Source: Ctenosaura bakeri (Eukaryota; Chordata; Lepidosauria; Squamata; Iguanidae). From it: a DNA stretch of 64,000 bases. Below are positions 23,816 to 35,118 of this stretch, in pieces. The translations under genes were made by a program, and so were the position numbers. Numbering within the stretch: position 1 is the stretch's first letter; the number at the start of each line of letters is the position of its first letter. Location of the stretch: positions 322,501 to 386,500 of the forward strand of contig CAOLHI010000652.1 of the NCBI GenBank assembly GCA_948474755.1, written 5' to 3'. The notes under the pieces are model-generated. The model searched no databases. It was not told the origin of the DNA and was given only the letters and a program-made list of their open reading frames with translations.

Positions 23816-24368
23816 AAGTAACTCCAAAATTTTGACCATGAAAAAAAGGTCAGGAGATTCAGAAAGTGCGCAAGGACAGGAAGCAAGCATCTCCTTTCTC
23901 CCTTCAGCCCTGGGCTCCCTGGCCTGGAGTGATGGACCTGTTGGGATTGCTCCAACTCAACCACTGATAATCCAACCCCAGGCTGCTTTTAAAAGGTCCC
24001 AGTTTCCTCTCCGCTCCACCCATTTCCACCCTTTGTCCTCAGCTTCCTTCCATTGGTGCAAACTGCATTCAAGTGCAAAAGTCATTTGCACTTGGTTAGC
24101 ACAACAGTGAGGAGAGGGGAGGGGAGGAAAGGAAAGGAGGGGTCAAATCTTGTTCTTCCCTTGTAGGTTCAGGCAAAAGCCTGTAGACCCTCCTGTCCGT
24201 TCTTCCTCATTCATCATTTTTGCCATCTTGACCATATCCTGAGCTTGCTTGGCCACAATTGTCCCAGTTTTAATCTGTAAAATAGGTATGTCGCCCAGCA
24301 GTTGCTGTGGGATGACAAGTTTTCCTCTCAGAAGGAAAAGTGTGAGCAAGAGGTAGAAAAGACAAGCC

Positions 24369-25145
24369 ATAGAATCAAAGAATCGTAGAGCAGGAAGAGA
24401 CCCCAAGGGTCCTCCAGTCCAACTCCCTTCTGCCATGCAGGAAGACACCATCCAAGCCCTCCCTTGGACAGATGGCCATCTGGCCTCTCTTTAAAAAAAC
24501 TCCAAAGAGGGAGGAGACTCCACCACACTCCAAGGCAGCAGATTCCACTGCCGGACAGCTCTGACTGTTAGGAAGTTCTTCCTGAAGTTCGGGTGGAATC
24601 TCTTTTCCTATAGTTTGAATCCATTGCTCTTTCTCCTATAACATTTCCACACAACACTCTTATAGCACGATGATTCCATTTTCAACCTCCTATGGAATCC
24701 TGGGGTTTGCAGTTCCGGGAGGGGCCAGCCGGCCCCTCCTGAAACTGCAAACCCCAGGATTCCATAGGAGGTTGAAAGTGGAATCATCGCGCTATAAGAG
24801 TGTCGTGCAGAAATGGCCCTAGTCTCTGGAGCAGCGGAAAGCAAGCCCGTTCCCTCTTCAATATGACATCCTTTCAAATACTTAAACATGGCTATCATGT
24901 CCGTTTTAACCTTCTCTTCTCCAGGCTAAACATACCCAGCTCCCTAAGCCGTTCCTCATCGAGCATCATGGTTTCCAGGCCTTCTGCCATTTTGCTTGTC
25001 TTTCTCTGAACACGTTCCAGCTTCTCAATATCCTTCCTGAACTCTGGTGTCCAGAATTGGACACAGTATTCCAAATGAGGCCTGAGCAAAGCAGAATAGA
25101 GTGGTATGATTTCCTCTCTCAGCCTGGATGCTTGACTTCTATTGA
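24369..25145 (-). mobile_element. CR1 LINE 3' fragment split by a MITE
   Basis: Antisense CR1 3' UTR and C-terminal coding region at 24369-24638, resuming at 24819 after the MITE and continuing to about 25145 (variant of the HLEYCVQFW block). Moderately diverged. Confidence 0.9.
24639..24818. mobile_element. Palindromic MITE inside CR1, target duplication CTA
   Basis: 180 bp, CTA on both sides (24636-24638, 24819-24821). Both arms carry the variant cactcttatag, not the more usual ctgttatag. The insertion site within CR1 is the same as in the copy at 30161. Confidence 0.92.
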
Positions 25146-25361
25146 TGCATTGGCTTGTTCAGCTGCCACATCACACTGTAGACTCAGTCACAAGCGGTAG
25201 AGATGTGTGCACAGGCAAAGCATTGCCATGCTCCGGAGCAGACCGAAGCCTAAATCTGACTGCTACTCCTCAGAAGAATAAGCCCACTGACACAGTTGTA
25301 GAGTGATGAGTCCACACTTACATGAACTGCATGGATTCAATGGACCTGCTCAAGATGGACC

Positions 25362-26310
25362 TGTCATCACGGTTATGATATGTCTGGTGAGAGCACTAGA
25401 TATCCTTTTGATATTAAATAATTTGGCCTTTGCTTGACCTTTCTCTGACACCCTGCTCCACGTGTTTGCAGAGGTCCACTGGACAAGCACGTATTGGGCG
25501 CGGCCGTTAATGATTGTACATTCCAAAACCTCATTCAGGCAGGCAACTTAAGCCTCTCTGTTGCTTTAGGGAAAAACCTCCCTGCAAACCGGCTGTGCTC
25601 GGTGCGAATCTACACAAAGCCGCATGGCCAAGAGCCGAGCCATTCCTTTATGTTGGGCCATCTGCATACTGGCCATACTATTGTCATCCAGTGCTAAGCT
25701 CATCATGTAAAACCTGACCTTTTCCAACTCCTTTGTCCAGGTCCAAATTTCCTTTGTTCTCACCAAGCATAGCATAGCCTGTAGGTAAACTCCACCCTAT
25801 AAAAAGTCCCCATTTTTGGGACTACCTTGGATCACCCTGGACTTCCATCCTGCCTTGCTCCCACTCTGTCCAGTGAAGTTTTCCCCTCAGTTCCCAATAA
25901 CTGAGTCTGCCTCCCTTTTTGGACTACTTTGGACTTCCATCCTGCCTTGCTGCCGGTTGTCTAAGGAAACTCACCTCAGCGAACCGTGCTGAGCTTTCCA
26001 TCCCTGCAACCTCATCTTCTCTCTAGGACTACGAGACCAGGTGTCGTATTACCCATTCCCCAAAGCTCTCCATTTCTATTTCTCAGTTAGCTAATATATG
26101 TCTTGTCTTCAATAAAATATTATTTGTTGCTTTAAAACCTTGCCTAGCCGCTCTCTGACCTGACGCTGTATACATAGGGTGAAAGATCGTAGCTGGAGTT
26201 ACCCTGCCTCTCATTAGCTTAAGAGAGTGCTCGAGCTTAATTTCCCCATCTTGTGTTTTTATTTGGTTATTTGGGGGCCCCTCCCAGGACCCCCAACATA
26301 CAGGGTAACA
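25362..26310 (+). mobile_element. Solo LTR, plus orientation
   Basis: 949 bp from TGTCATC to GGTAACA with GACC on both sides (25358-25361, 26311-26314). TATA-like ctataaaaag is near 25799 and AATAAA near 26111. A 4-bp duplication with TG...CA ends suggests an ERV1- or gypsy-type source. No internal genes. Confidence 0.87.
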
Positions 26311-26880
26311 GACCTAGCCATTGGATTTAGACCAGTGCAACCAAAACCCAGCCACTTCACTGGGAGGGATGCTGGACTGGCCATGCTGCCTGGGAGATTT
26401 GAACATCCAGTCCAAAAAGGCAACTTGCTTAAGTGGTGGCAGAGATGCCCTGTGATGCTGGTCTGGGAGGTTGAGATATATCCCAGCATAGCAACTGCCT
26501 CACATCTGTGTTTCTTCTCTCAAGAGAAAAAAGGACAAGGTCTTGGTGCTCTGTGGTTAGACTTTCCACCCCATCAACATGAAAGCACACCAGGAATGTG
26601 AAACAAATAGGGATGGATGTGGGGCAGAGGGGGATGCTTAGCCTTGGAGGCACAAGGGAGGGGAGGAGGCAGGCTGATGGAGAACAGCTGGAGCACAAGG
26701 GCAGAGAAGCAGCAGAGAAGATGTGGAGCCCCTGGGAAAGTTTTAGAGCTCCCTCAGGAGGGTGTGAGAGAGGATGGAGGAGGGCCATCCCATGGCCTCA
26801 CATCGGTTTCAAAGTCTCTTGGGATCCCAGTGGACTGCTCTGATTTTCTGGCTCTTGCTTTTCTTTGTTCACAGTTTCTA
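26311..26880. other. Intron 10 sequence, nothing recognised
   Basis: No supported feature. Confidence 0.35.
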
Positions 26881-27030
26881 AACAGAGGCTGGGTGGCCTG
26901 CAAGGGCTCTGCAGTCCAACTCCTTGCCATGCAAGAATTTGCAGCTAAAGCACCAAATTCTTGCATGGCAGGGAGTTGGACTGGAGGGCCCTTGCAGGCT
27001 CTTCCAACTCAATTCTATAATTCTCTTCTC
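26875..27030 (+). mobile_element. CR1 3' end containing an inverted copy of itself
   Basis: CR1 coding end (aaacagaggctgggtggcc) leads into a hairpin with 45-bp arms (26896-26940, 26955-26999, three mismatches). The right arm continues as the normal CR1 3' end. Confidence 0.75.
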
Positions 27031-27039
27031 CTTAGATGC

Positions 27040-27200
27040 CATCATATTTGCAGACCCATCTGGTGTGAACATCAGACGGGGCCTTCTTGGTGGTTGCTTC
27101 CAAGCTGTGGAACTCCCTCCCTAGGCTACCAGCATAGCTCCAACCTCATTGCTCTCCCACTAACAGATGAAGAGTTTTATTTAGGAACTGGCTGACTTTT
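27040..27200 (+). mobile_element. L2 LINE fragment, ORF2 C-terminus
   Basis: Contains gggccttcttggtggttgc and gctgtggaactccctcccta, the conserved end of L2 ORF2 (variant of the FSVVAPRLWNSLP block). Confidence 0.6.
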
Positions 27201-27353
27201 ACATACCCTCCAACTGTCCTGATTTCACAGCACCAGTCCCAATTAATCCGCTGTCATCCCACTTTTCCATCTGCTTTTAAAAAGTCTCAGTTCCTCTCTC
27301 CTCCTCCTACTTCCATCCTTTGTCATCAGCTTACTTCAATTGCTGCAAACTCA

Positions 27354-27415
27354 GGCCATTTCCACACTACACTGTTATGGTGCTATTATTCCACTTTCAA
27401 CACCCTATGGAATTG
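27354..27415. mobile_element. Palindromic MITE, left arm fragment
   Basis: ggccatttccacactacac through tttcaacaccctatggaatt, then breaks off. Confidence 0.75.
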
Positions 27416-27461
27416 TAACCCTACTATTCTGACAGTCTAATTGGCAATATGTGTGTGTGTG

Positions 27462-27462
<1 letters not shown>

Positions 27463-27500
<38 letters not shown>
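27463..27500 (+). repeat. (TA)n microsatellite
   Basis: Uninterrupted AT dinucleotides, preceded by a short TG run. Confidence 0.95.
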
Positions 27501-27502
<2 letters not shown>

Positions 27503-27977
27503 GGCAGATATGTTTAATTGGCATAAAATAGAAATCACATACAATGACTGGATAAGGCCATGTGGGAAAGGAACTGACTGAAAACAGGTCAGAGATGGCC
27601 GCAGAGCATGGCTGAGTTCAACTTAATGGCTCTTGCAAGGAGAACAAAAGGAATCTCCTGAGAAGAGCAAAACCTCTGCATATCCTCTGGGAAGCCAAGC
27701 CATAGAAACTGGCCACCAACTTAATTTGACTCCCAGTTGTTGGAAACTTCAAAGAAAGAGGTTTTGGGTTTTTTTTTTTTTTTGGTTGATCGATAACTCT
27801 GGTTGAGAAAAACAGGAAGATTTCAAACAAATCCTCATACCTATCCTTTTCCTGATCCCTGATTACACTGCCATAAAAATCTTTTACCCCACCTGCCTGA
27901 TTTGGCCATTTGTCTTTTCCCAGAAAAAGGGTCTGCCACCCACCCCCAGGCATGCATGCACTATATTTATATTCCCT
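27501..27977. other. Intron 10 sequence, nothing recognised
   Basis: Apart from a poly-T stretch near 27770, no feature is supported. Confidence 0.35.
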
Positions 27978-28700
27978 TATAGAATCATAGAAATGTACAG
28001 TTGCAAGAGACCCCAGGGGCCATCAAAGCACTCCTGACAGATGGCCATCCAGCCTCTCCTTAAAAACCTCCAAGGAAGGAGACTCCACTACACTCCGAGG
28101 CAGCAGATTCCACTGCCGGACAGCCCTGACTGTCAGGAAGTTCTTCCTGAGGTTCAGGTGGACTCTGCAGCTTGAATCCGTTGCTCCTTGTCCTGGTCTC
28201 TGGAGCAGCAGAAAACAAGCTCTCTCCTTCCTCTACGTGGCATCCCTTTAGATACTTAAACATGGCTATCCTGTCCCCTCTTAACCTTCTCTTCTGCAGG
28301 CTAAACATCCCCAGCTCTCTAAGCCTATCCTCATAGGGCATCATGGCTTCCAGGCCTCTCACCATTTTGGTCGCCCTCCTCTGGACTTGCTCCAGCTTGA
28401 CCATGTCCTTCTTGAATTGGGGTGCCCAGAACTGGACACAGGATTCAAGATGGGGCCTAACCAAAGCAGAGTAGAGTGGTACCAGTACCTCCCTCGATCT
28501 AGACACCAGACTCCTCTTGATGCAGCCAAGAATTGCATTGGCTTTCTTGGCTGCCGCATCACACTGCTGACTCATGTTCAGCTTGTGGTCTATGAAGACT
28601 CCTAGATCCCTTTCACACGTACTGCTATCCAGCCACGTGTCCCCCATCCTATATTTCTGTATTCCATTTTTTCTACCTAAGTGTCGGACCTTACACTTCC
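27978..28700 (-). mobile_element. CR1 LINE 3' fragment, low divergence
   Basis: Minus-strand frame 28060-28647 runs from [20 protein letters not shown] to FKLQ, then shifts after a short deletion (the block equivalent to [10 protein letters not shown] is lost). It stops abruptly at 28700, where LTR sequence begins. Confidence 0.92.
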
Positions 28701-29125
28701 CTTTTTGGGGCTCTGGCTAGCTTTCCTCTCTCTCTCTTTCTCTCGCTGGCTGGCCAGTTCTTTCTCTATCCCTGTGTTTTCCCGAAACAGCAGCCTTCAG
28801 GATCAGGTGCAGTATATTTGCTTTGTCCCTTTAATTCTTCCCTCTCTTAAGAGCTTCTGTAGTCCTTGTGTGCTTGTGTGAATGAATACATTGTGTGTGT
28901 GAGTGTGAATAAACTTTGCCAATTCAACCAAATAAAAGACCATTTAAAGGGACACTTGGCTTCTCTCTTTCTCATGCAGTCTGATCCCATAAACATAGGA
29001 TAAAAGATCTTGCTGCGTTGTCCTGCCCTCCGTTTTGCCAAGTTGTGCTCTGCTAATTTCCCCAGCCTTTGTAGAATTCGGTTGTCCCCCAGGGACCCCC
29101 AAAAGCCAGGGTAACAGAATCCTGG
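28701..29125 (+). mobile_element. LTR, 5'-truncated
   Basis: The right half of an LTR related to 12909 and 44205: AATAAA-type signals near 28908 and 28930, gatcccataaacatagg, and a final GGTAACA at 29119-29125. The left half is missing at the CR1 junction. Confidence 0.75.
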
Positions 29126-29264
29126 GGTTTGCAGTTTAGGGAGGGGGCTTTAGAATGTTTAGCCAGAGAGCTCTTTGGCCTCAGTAAACTATAAACCCCA
29201 GAATTCCATAGAATAGTGGAAGTGGAATAATAGCACTAGAACAGTGTAGGGCGGAAATGGCCTG
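29126..29264. mobile_element. Long-form palindromic MITE, left end lost
   Basis: gaatcctggggtttgcag, unpaired centre with gccagagagctctttggc, and right end gtagggcggaaatggcc. The LTR apparently inserted into its left arm. Confidence 0.75.
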
Positions 29265-29369
29265 AATTGCATGTGTAAAAGGGCTTAGAAGGGCTTTATC
29301 ACACATTGGTTTGTTGCATGATTGCACTAGCTTAGTTCCATTTTTGATCTCTCCTTATCACATAACACA

Positions 29370-29512
29370 GAACATTTCTGCATGACACTCTCAATAGCGT
29401 GATGATTCCACTTTCAACCTCCTATGGAATCCTGGGGTTTGCAAACCCCAGGATTCCATAGGAGGTTGAAAGTGGAATCATCGCGCTATGAGAGTGTTGT
29501 GCGGAAATGGCC
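29370..29512. mobile_element. Palindromic MITE without the GC centre
   Basis: 143 bp; the two arms meet at ggggtttgcaaacccc. Both arms share the variant acactctcaatag / ctatgagagtgt. Confidence 0.87.
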
Positions 29513-29904
29513 ATAGTTGCTCTCCTGTTGTTGAATTGCACTCCCATCATTATTGGGTTGCTTTCTTTCTTTCACGGGAAATACTTGTGAATAGTTCCAT
29601 TAATGGTGCATTTCCACTATTGTGTATTGGTGTGGTGATGTCATTCCACTGCAGTTCTGATATTGTGTCACTCATATGGTGTCACTGGGTGTGGTTCTCC
29701 CCTTCCCCCTCTCTATCCCCAAGAGCTCATTGCACTTCCAGTGTCTGGACAAAGAGGACATCATGGTGCAGTTGAACAACACTGCTTGTACTCCATTCCC
29801 TAGTACACTTTTTATTTTTATTTTTTACTTTTGGTGTAATTGCACTGGCACTGGTAGTTGCCAGCACACTACAAGTACACCATTACAGCAAACCACACAA
29901 TCAT
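29513..29904. other. Intron 10 sequence, nothing recognised
   Basis: No supported feature. Confidence 0.35.
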
Positions 29905-30393
29905 AAAATCATAGAGTTGGAAGAGACCCCCGAGGCCATCCAGTCCCACCCCCTTCTGCCATGCAGCATCAAAGCCCTCCCTTGGACAGATGGCCATTCA
30001 GCCTCTGCTTAAAAATCTCCAAAGAAGGAGGAGGCTCCACCACACTCCACGGACGAAGCAGAAGATTCCACTGCTGGACAGCTCTGGCTATCAAGAAGTT
30101 CTTCCTGAGGTTTAAGTGGAATCTCTTTTCTTGCAGTTTGAATCCATTGCTCCTTGTCCTGTATTTCTGCACTAGACTGTTATAGCACTATTATTCCATT
30201 TTCAACATCCTATGGAATCCTGGGGTTTGCAGTTTAGGGAGGGGCCTCAAAGGCCATCCTCAAAGGCCCCTCCCTAAACAGCAAATCCCAGGATTTCGTA
30301 GGAGGTTGAAAGTGGAAAAATAGCACTATAACACTCTAGTGCAGAAATGGCCCTAGTTTCTGGAGCAGCAGAAAACAAGCCCTCTCCCTCCTT
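29905..30393 (-). mobile_element. CR1 LINE 3' fragment split by a MITE
   Basis: Antisense 3' UTR and coding end at 29905-30160; it resumes at 30353 (ctagtttctggagcagcag) and ends near 30393. Confidence 0.88.
30161..30352. mobile_element. Palindromic MITE inside CR1
   Basis: Arms actagactgttatagcac / actctagtgcagaaatggcc. The centre carries an extra repeat of ggccatcctcaaa. Right flank CTA, left flank CTG. Same CR1 position as 24639. Confidence 0.87.
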
Positions 30394-31204
30394 CTTTTTG
30401 CTCTTTTGGAATAGCAAAATGCCAAAATGGGGGCATGACAGGAATCATCATGCTGGAATGAGGGGAAGGAAGTCTCCCAACATGCTAAAATTGGGATAAG
30501 AAAAAAATATAGCACATGCTCTAGGTAGTGCAGGCAGCGGAAGGGAGGCAGAGTCAGTACGGTGGGGTGGAAGACCAATTCTGGGAAAGCGCATCACCAA
30601 ACCGGCCGCATAGCATTGTTGCAGAGCGATGGTGTGACAGTGATTGTTTCTATACTGGTATGTATTTGTTTCCTTAAATAATGCAATTGTTGAGAGACCA
30701 CAGTCTGGTGTGATAAAGCCTGTGCTCAATTAACTCAGCAGAGGAGGGGGGTGGGATCTTCCTTGTCCCAGTGGGCACAACCTCTTTTCCCTAATGAGTT
30801 GCTTCTCCTTAATCACTTTGGCCACCTGGATCATGCTCTGATGTCACTTGGGCTCATGCGTCCTAGTTTTCATCTGCAAAATGTTGGAAGATGTGCTTTT
30901 AATTGTGTGTTCTCTTCTGCGCAGATATTTATCTTTTCCCCTTTTTAATGGATTTGTTTGAAATTGTATAGATAGTTTAGTTGCATTTTAGCAATAACCT
31001 CTGGGCCTCAATCCTGTTGTTAGTCCCAACTAGAGTAAACAGATCAAATCAACAAAATTTATCCAAGCAAATAAATTCAACAGTTGATCCAATCTGTCTG
31101 TTATAGTTGTGACTAACCAGTAAGATTCTGGCTTCATGCGTTTTTATTTACATCTTTGTTATTCACTTCTATCTGTATTTGCCTTGAGATACACTTTGTC
31201 TTGA
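30394..31204. other. Intron 10 sequence, nothing recognised
   Basis: No supported gene or repeat. Confidence 0.35.
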
Positions 31205-31553
31205 CTTGAGAAAGATATGAGGTGACATGATAGACATTTTCAAATATTTGAAAGAATGTCATAAAGAGGATGGAGCAAGCTTGTTTTCTGCTGCTCCAGA
31301 GACTAGGATACGAAGCAACGGCTTCAAACACCAGGAAAAGAGATTCCACCTAAAGCTTGGGAAGAACTTTCTGATGGTATGAGCAGTTTGACAGTGGAAT
31401 CTGCTGCTGCCCCAGCGGAGTGTGGTGGAGTCTCCTTCTCTGGATGTTTTAAAAAGAGGCTGGGTGTTCATCTGTTGGGAGTGCTTGCATTGTGCCTTCT
31501 GGCACAGGAAGGTGGAGTTGGGTCTCTTGAAGCTCTAGGATTCACTGATTCAC
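31205..31553 (+). mobile_element. Older, diverged CR1 3' end
   Basis: gaggtgacatgatagac, cttgttttctgctgctccag and tttaaaaagaggctggg. Many substitutions relative to the copy that abuts it at 31554. Confidence 0.8.
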
Positions 31554-32385
31554 TGACCTGGATAGATTGGAGAGCTGGGCCAAGGCGAACAAAATGAAAT
31601 TCAACAGAGAGAAGTGTAAGGTCCTACACTTAGGTAGAAAAAATGGAATACAGCAATATAGGATGGGGGACACGTGGCTGGATAGCAGTACGTGTGAAAG
31701 GGATCGAGGAGTCTCAATAGGCCACAAGCTGAACATGAGTCAGCAGTGTGATGCGGCAGCCAAGAAAGCCAATGCAATTCTTGGATGCATCAATAGGAGT
31801 CTGGTGTCTAGATCGAGGGAGGTACCGGTACCACTCTACTCTGCTTTGGGTAGACCTCATCTTGAATACTGTGTCCAGTTCTGGGCACCCCAATTCAAGA
31901 AGGATATTGACAAGCTGGAGCAAGTCCAGAGGAGGGTGACCAAAATGGTGAGGGGCCTGGAAGCCATGAAGCCCAATGAGGATAGACTTAGAGAGCTGGG
32001 TATGTTTAGTCTGCAGAAGAGAAGGTTAAGAGGGGACATGATAGCCATGTTTAGATATTTGAAGGGATGCCACGTAGACGAAGGAGAGGGCTTGTTTTCT
32101 GCTGCTCCAGAGACCAGGACAAGGAGCAATGGATTCAAGCTGCAGGAAAGGAGATTCCACCTGAACCTCAGGAAGAACTTCCAGACAGTCAGGGCTGTCC
32201 GACCGTGGAATCTGCTGCCTCGGAGTGTGGTGGAGTCTCCTCCTTCCTTGGAGGTTTTTAAGCAGAGGCTGGATGGTCATCTGTCAGGACTGCTTTGAGG
32301 GTATACCTGCATGGCAGGGGGTTGGACTGGATGGCCCCTGGGGTCTCTTCCAACTTTACACTTCTATGATTCTATGATTCCAGGA
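31554..32385 (+). mobile_element. CR1 LINE, 5'-truncated, low divergence
   Basis: Open frame 31567-32298 (243 codons) from the RT thumb ([20 protein letters not shown]) to HLSGLL, then the complete 3' UTR and two CTATGATT units. It directly abuts an older CR1. Confidence 0.93.
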
Positions 32386-32534
32386 TTCTTTGCATGGAAC
32401 TCCCTCCCTGTTAAACTTCTGCTGGGCCATCTTGAGGCAGGAAAATCATTCTGCTAGAAGGCTGCTTCTTTCCCTGCTGACATGACAGACGGAGAGGAAA
32501 TGTAAACCCTTGGCGGTTTGGTCTTGGCCCTTAC

Positions 32535-32804
32535 CTGCGTTTGGCTCCAGCACGACGTTGAGCAGGTCTTTGGACCCGCACTCAGGCCCCAGCGTCCCGT
32601 TGTAGCTGATGGTCCGTGCACCAAACATCAGGCGGCACCGGTGCTCCTCTGGCGTGTTGTTGGTGAGGACAGCAAAGACGTCGAAGTCGCAGCCGTTATT
32701 CATGCCTTCGGAGGCTTTGATCTTGACCTTCAGGCCTTCCTCTGCCGGCGCCGGGGCCTTCTGGAGCTGGGCCTTTTCGAACACAGCCCTCTCTTCCTCC
32801 GAGT
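32535..32804 (-). CDS. TGM2-like: Transglutaminase exon 10 (linker and beta-barrel 1)
   Basis: 270 bases, donor gtaagg, acceptor ctttgacag. It encodes an acidic SEEERAVFEKAQ stretch, then a loop rich in Ala, Pro and Glu, then KVKIKASEGMNNGCDFDVF and SYNGTLGPECGSKDLLNV. In human TGM2 the segment corresponding to KIKASEGM carries GTP-binding R476, R478, V479, S482 and M483; here the aligned residues read K, K, A, G and M, so the arginines are lysines. The last base starts the codon completed in exon 11. Confidence 0.95.
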
Positions 32805-33524
32805 CTGTCAAAGGGAAACAGCAACACCAGCGGTCACTCGTGGTCAGCACCAGTTTGATACCATGCCTGCTTGCAATCCAGAACATAGCAGGACCCCTTG
32901 AACTCAGGTCTTCCAAGAGTGTGTGCCACCAGATGCCGATCTCTGGGCTAGCTGGATTATTTATAAACCCTAACATGCCTAATCTCAGGGCTTATTCCTA
33001 AAGGTACTCTGCACATGCTTAGGAGCACTCTCTTCTGAATTATACACGGAGAGGACAATTTGGAAGTTTGGGGTAAACACCCATAGATTTGAATCTTTCT
33101 ATGAATATCTAGGGTCTAGATTAGGGTGGGGAAAGAGCAGCCCATGGGCCCCATATGGCCCCAAGCCCCACTTTTGCGGTCCCTGAAGTCTCCTGCCCCC
33201 CACCCTCCACACCCGCTGTTTGCAAAAAAGTTCAGAATATCTGGGGACACTTTTTCCACCCCAATACAGCCTCAAATAAAAGACAGCCAATTGGCTGACG
33301 TGTTCCGCTCCCTCACCCCAAACCTCAAACTCCAAAAATCCCTTTCTTCAGGCTGAGAACCAACCCAACTAGAAGAGGAAAAACCAGCGTAACTGAATCA
33401 ATAAAAAATGGATCTCTTTCACCCTGGTCGAAATCTGGACGAAGACTTTAGACAATTATTGCAGATGAGAGGTGAACGATCCTAGGCAATTACTCTCAGG
33501 ACATACAAACATCTGGAATTGGTC
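32805..33524. other. Intron 9 sequence, nothing recognised
   Basis: No supported repeat. The GC-rich segment near 33130-33200 is unclassified. Confidence 0.35.
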
Positions 33525-33735
33525 TAACTACCATGAAGGTACCAGATTCCATCAGATCATGGAAGCTAAGCAGGGTCAGATCTGGTTACTGTTTGGTTGG
33601 GAGAGCACCAAGGAATACCAAGTACTATAGGCTGTATTTCAGAGGAAGGAACTGGAAAAACTACCTCTGAGGATTCCTTGCCTAAGAAAACCCAACGAAA
33701 TTCGTGGAGTAGCTGTAAGCTGATAGGCAACTTGG
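33525..33735 (+). mobile_element. 5S rRNA-derived SINE, diverged
   Basis: catggaagctaagcagggtc, ggttactgtttggttggga, the body ttcagaggaaggaactgg and tail ggagtagctgtaagctgat. It lies 125 bases from exon 9 in the intron to exon 10. Confidence 0.8.
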
Positions 33736-33859
33736 ATACGAAGACATATACACAACTTGGAAGTTCCTGGGATCTTGCATTGCACCCCTTGCTGCCCCAC
33801 AACACACCTACACCTATACACACACACTCCATGGCACCCCCTCCAGTTGCTGTGCCCAC

Positions 33860-34099
33860 CTTCCTGGTACTTGTAGTGGTGGGTGATGTCTTCCTTGGAG
33901 TCCCTGCCCACACTTTTGGTGCTGATGTTCTTGCCCACGACGGCGGCGTACGTGCTCTTCTTCCGGGACATGTCGCTCTGGAGCATCAAATACGCCACGT
34001 CCGCATTCACCTCGGCGAAGACAAACCGGACGTCGTACTTGAGGTGCAGGTCCCCTTCCTTGACGGCTTTGACGGGCGAAGGGCCGCAGCAGTAAACAC
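33860..34099 (-). CDS. TGM2-like: Transglutaminase exon 9 (end of the catalytic core)
   Basis: 240 bases, donor gtgggc, acceptor ccctgggcag. It opens with GVYCCGP, the vicinal cysteine pair that in TGM2 forms a redox switch, followed by [14 protein letters not shown] and FAEVNADV, whose Asn and Asp align with calcium-site residues of the family. It ends [21 protein letters not shown]. The middle ([18 protein letters not shown]) is less like TGM2 than the rest, as expected for a surface loop. Confidence 0.95.
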
Positions 34100-34371
34100 C
34101 TGCCCAGGGAAGAGGGGTGAAAGGTCAACATTTAGCCTGATTGAGAAACCCTCTGCGAGGAAGGTTAATGCTAGAGTTCACGAGGCGTGCAATCCAACCT
34201 CCAGCGCGGAGGCCAAAAATAACCTCATGCACATCTACATATCCTGCCTCCCCAAATGGTGGTTCGGCAAACTAAGAACCTACGAAGCTGAGATGATGTC
34301 TGGACCATCTTGACTGGCAATCTTTCCTCTCTCTGGCAGTTCGTCTTGTACCAGTCCAAAGAAATTCCAGG

Positions 34372-34960
34372 GTGCATCAAATAGGAGTGTAGTGTCTAGG
34401 TCGAGGGAAGTAATGGTACCCCGCTATTCTGCTTTGGGGAGACCCACACCTGGAATCCTGTGTCCAGTTCTGGGCACCACAGTTCAGGAAGGGAGAATAT
34501 TGACAAGCTGGGATGTGTCCAGAGTGGGGCAACCAAAAGTGTAAAAGGACTGGAAAACATGAAGCCCTCTGAGGAGCCCTTTAGTGAGCTAGGTGTGTTT
34601 AGCCTGGAGGAGAGAAGGTTCAGAGGGGACCCAACAGCCATGTTTACATATTTGAAGGGATGTCATATGGAAGATGGGTCAAGCTTGTTTTCTGCTGCTC
34701 CAGAGACAAGGGCATGGAGCAATGGCTTCAAACTTCAGGAAAAGAGATTCCATCTAAACATTAGGAAGAAGTTGCTGACAGTAAGAGCAGTCTAACAGTG
34801 GAATATGTTGCTGCCTAGCAGTGTGATGGAGTCTCCTTCTTTGGGAGGTTTTAAAGAAAGGTACTCAGCTGTCAGGAATGTTCTGGTTATGTCTTCTCAC
34901 ATGGCAGAATGAGGTTGATTGGATGGCCCTTGGGGGCTCTTCCAACTCTAGCATTCTAGG
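34372..34960 (+). mobile_element. CR1 LINE 3' fragment, diverged
   Basis: Reads from the VSRSREV block through LEERRFRGDPTAMFTYLKGC to the 3' UTR (ctcttccaactctagcattc). It has several frameshifts. Confidence 0.88.
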
Positions 34961-35048
34961 CAGAGCTTCCCCAACTTCCCTTAGCTGGAACTTTCTGCTT
35001 CCAAAACATGGAACTGTAGGAGTTCCACGTAAACTGCCATCTTCTGGA

Positions 35049-35118
35049 TAGAGAATCATAGAATCATCATAGAATCATAGAGTTGGAAGAGACCACAGTC
35101 CAACCCCATGCTCTACAG
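35049..35118 (-). mobile_element. CR1 extreme 3' end
   Basis: gaatcatagaatcatc and atagagttggaagagacc, antisense CR1 end, cut by the hAT element at 35119. Confidence 0.8.
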
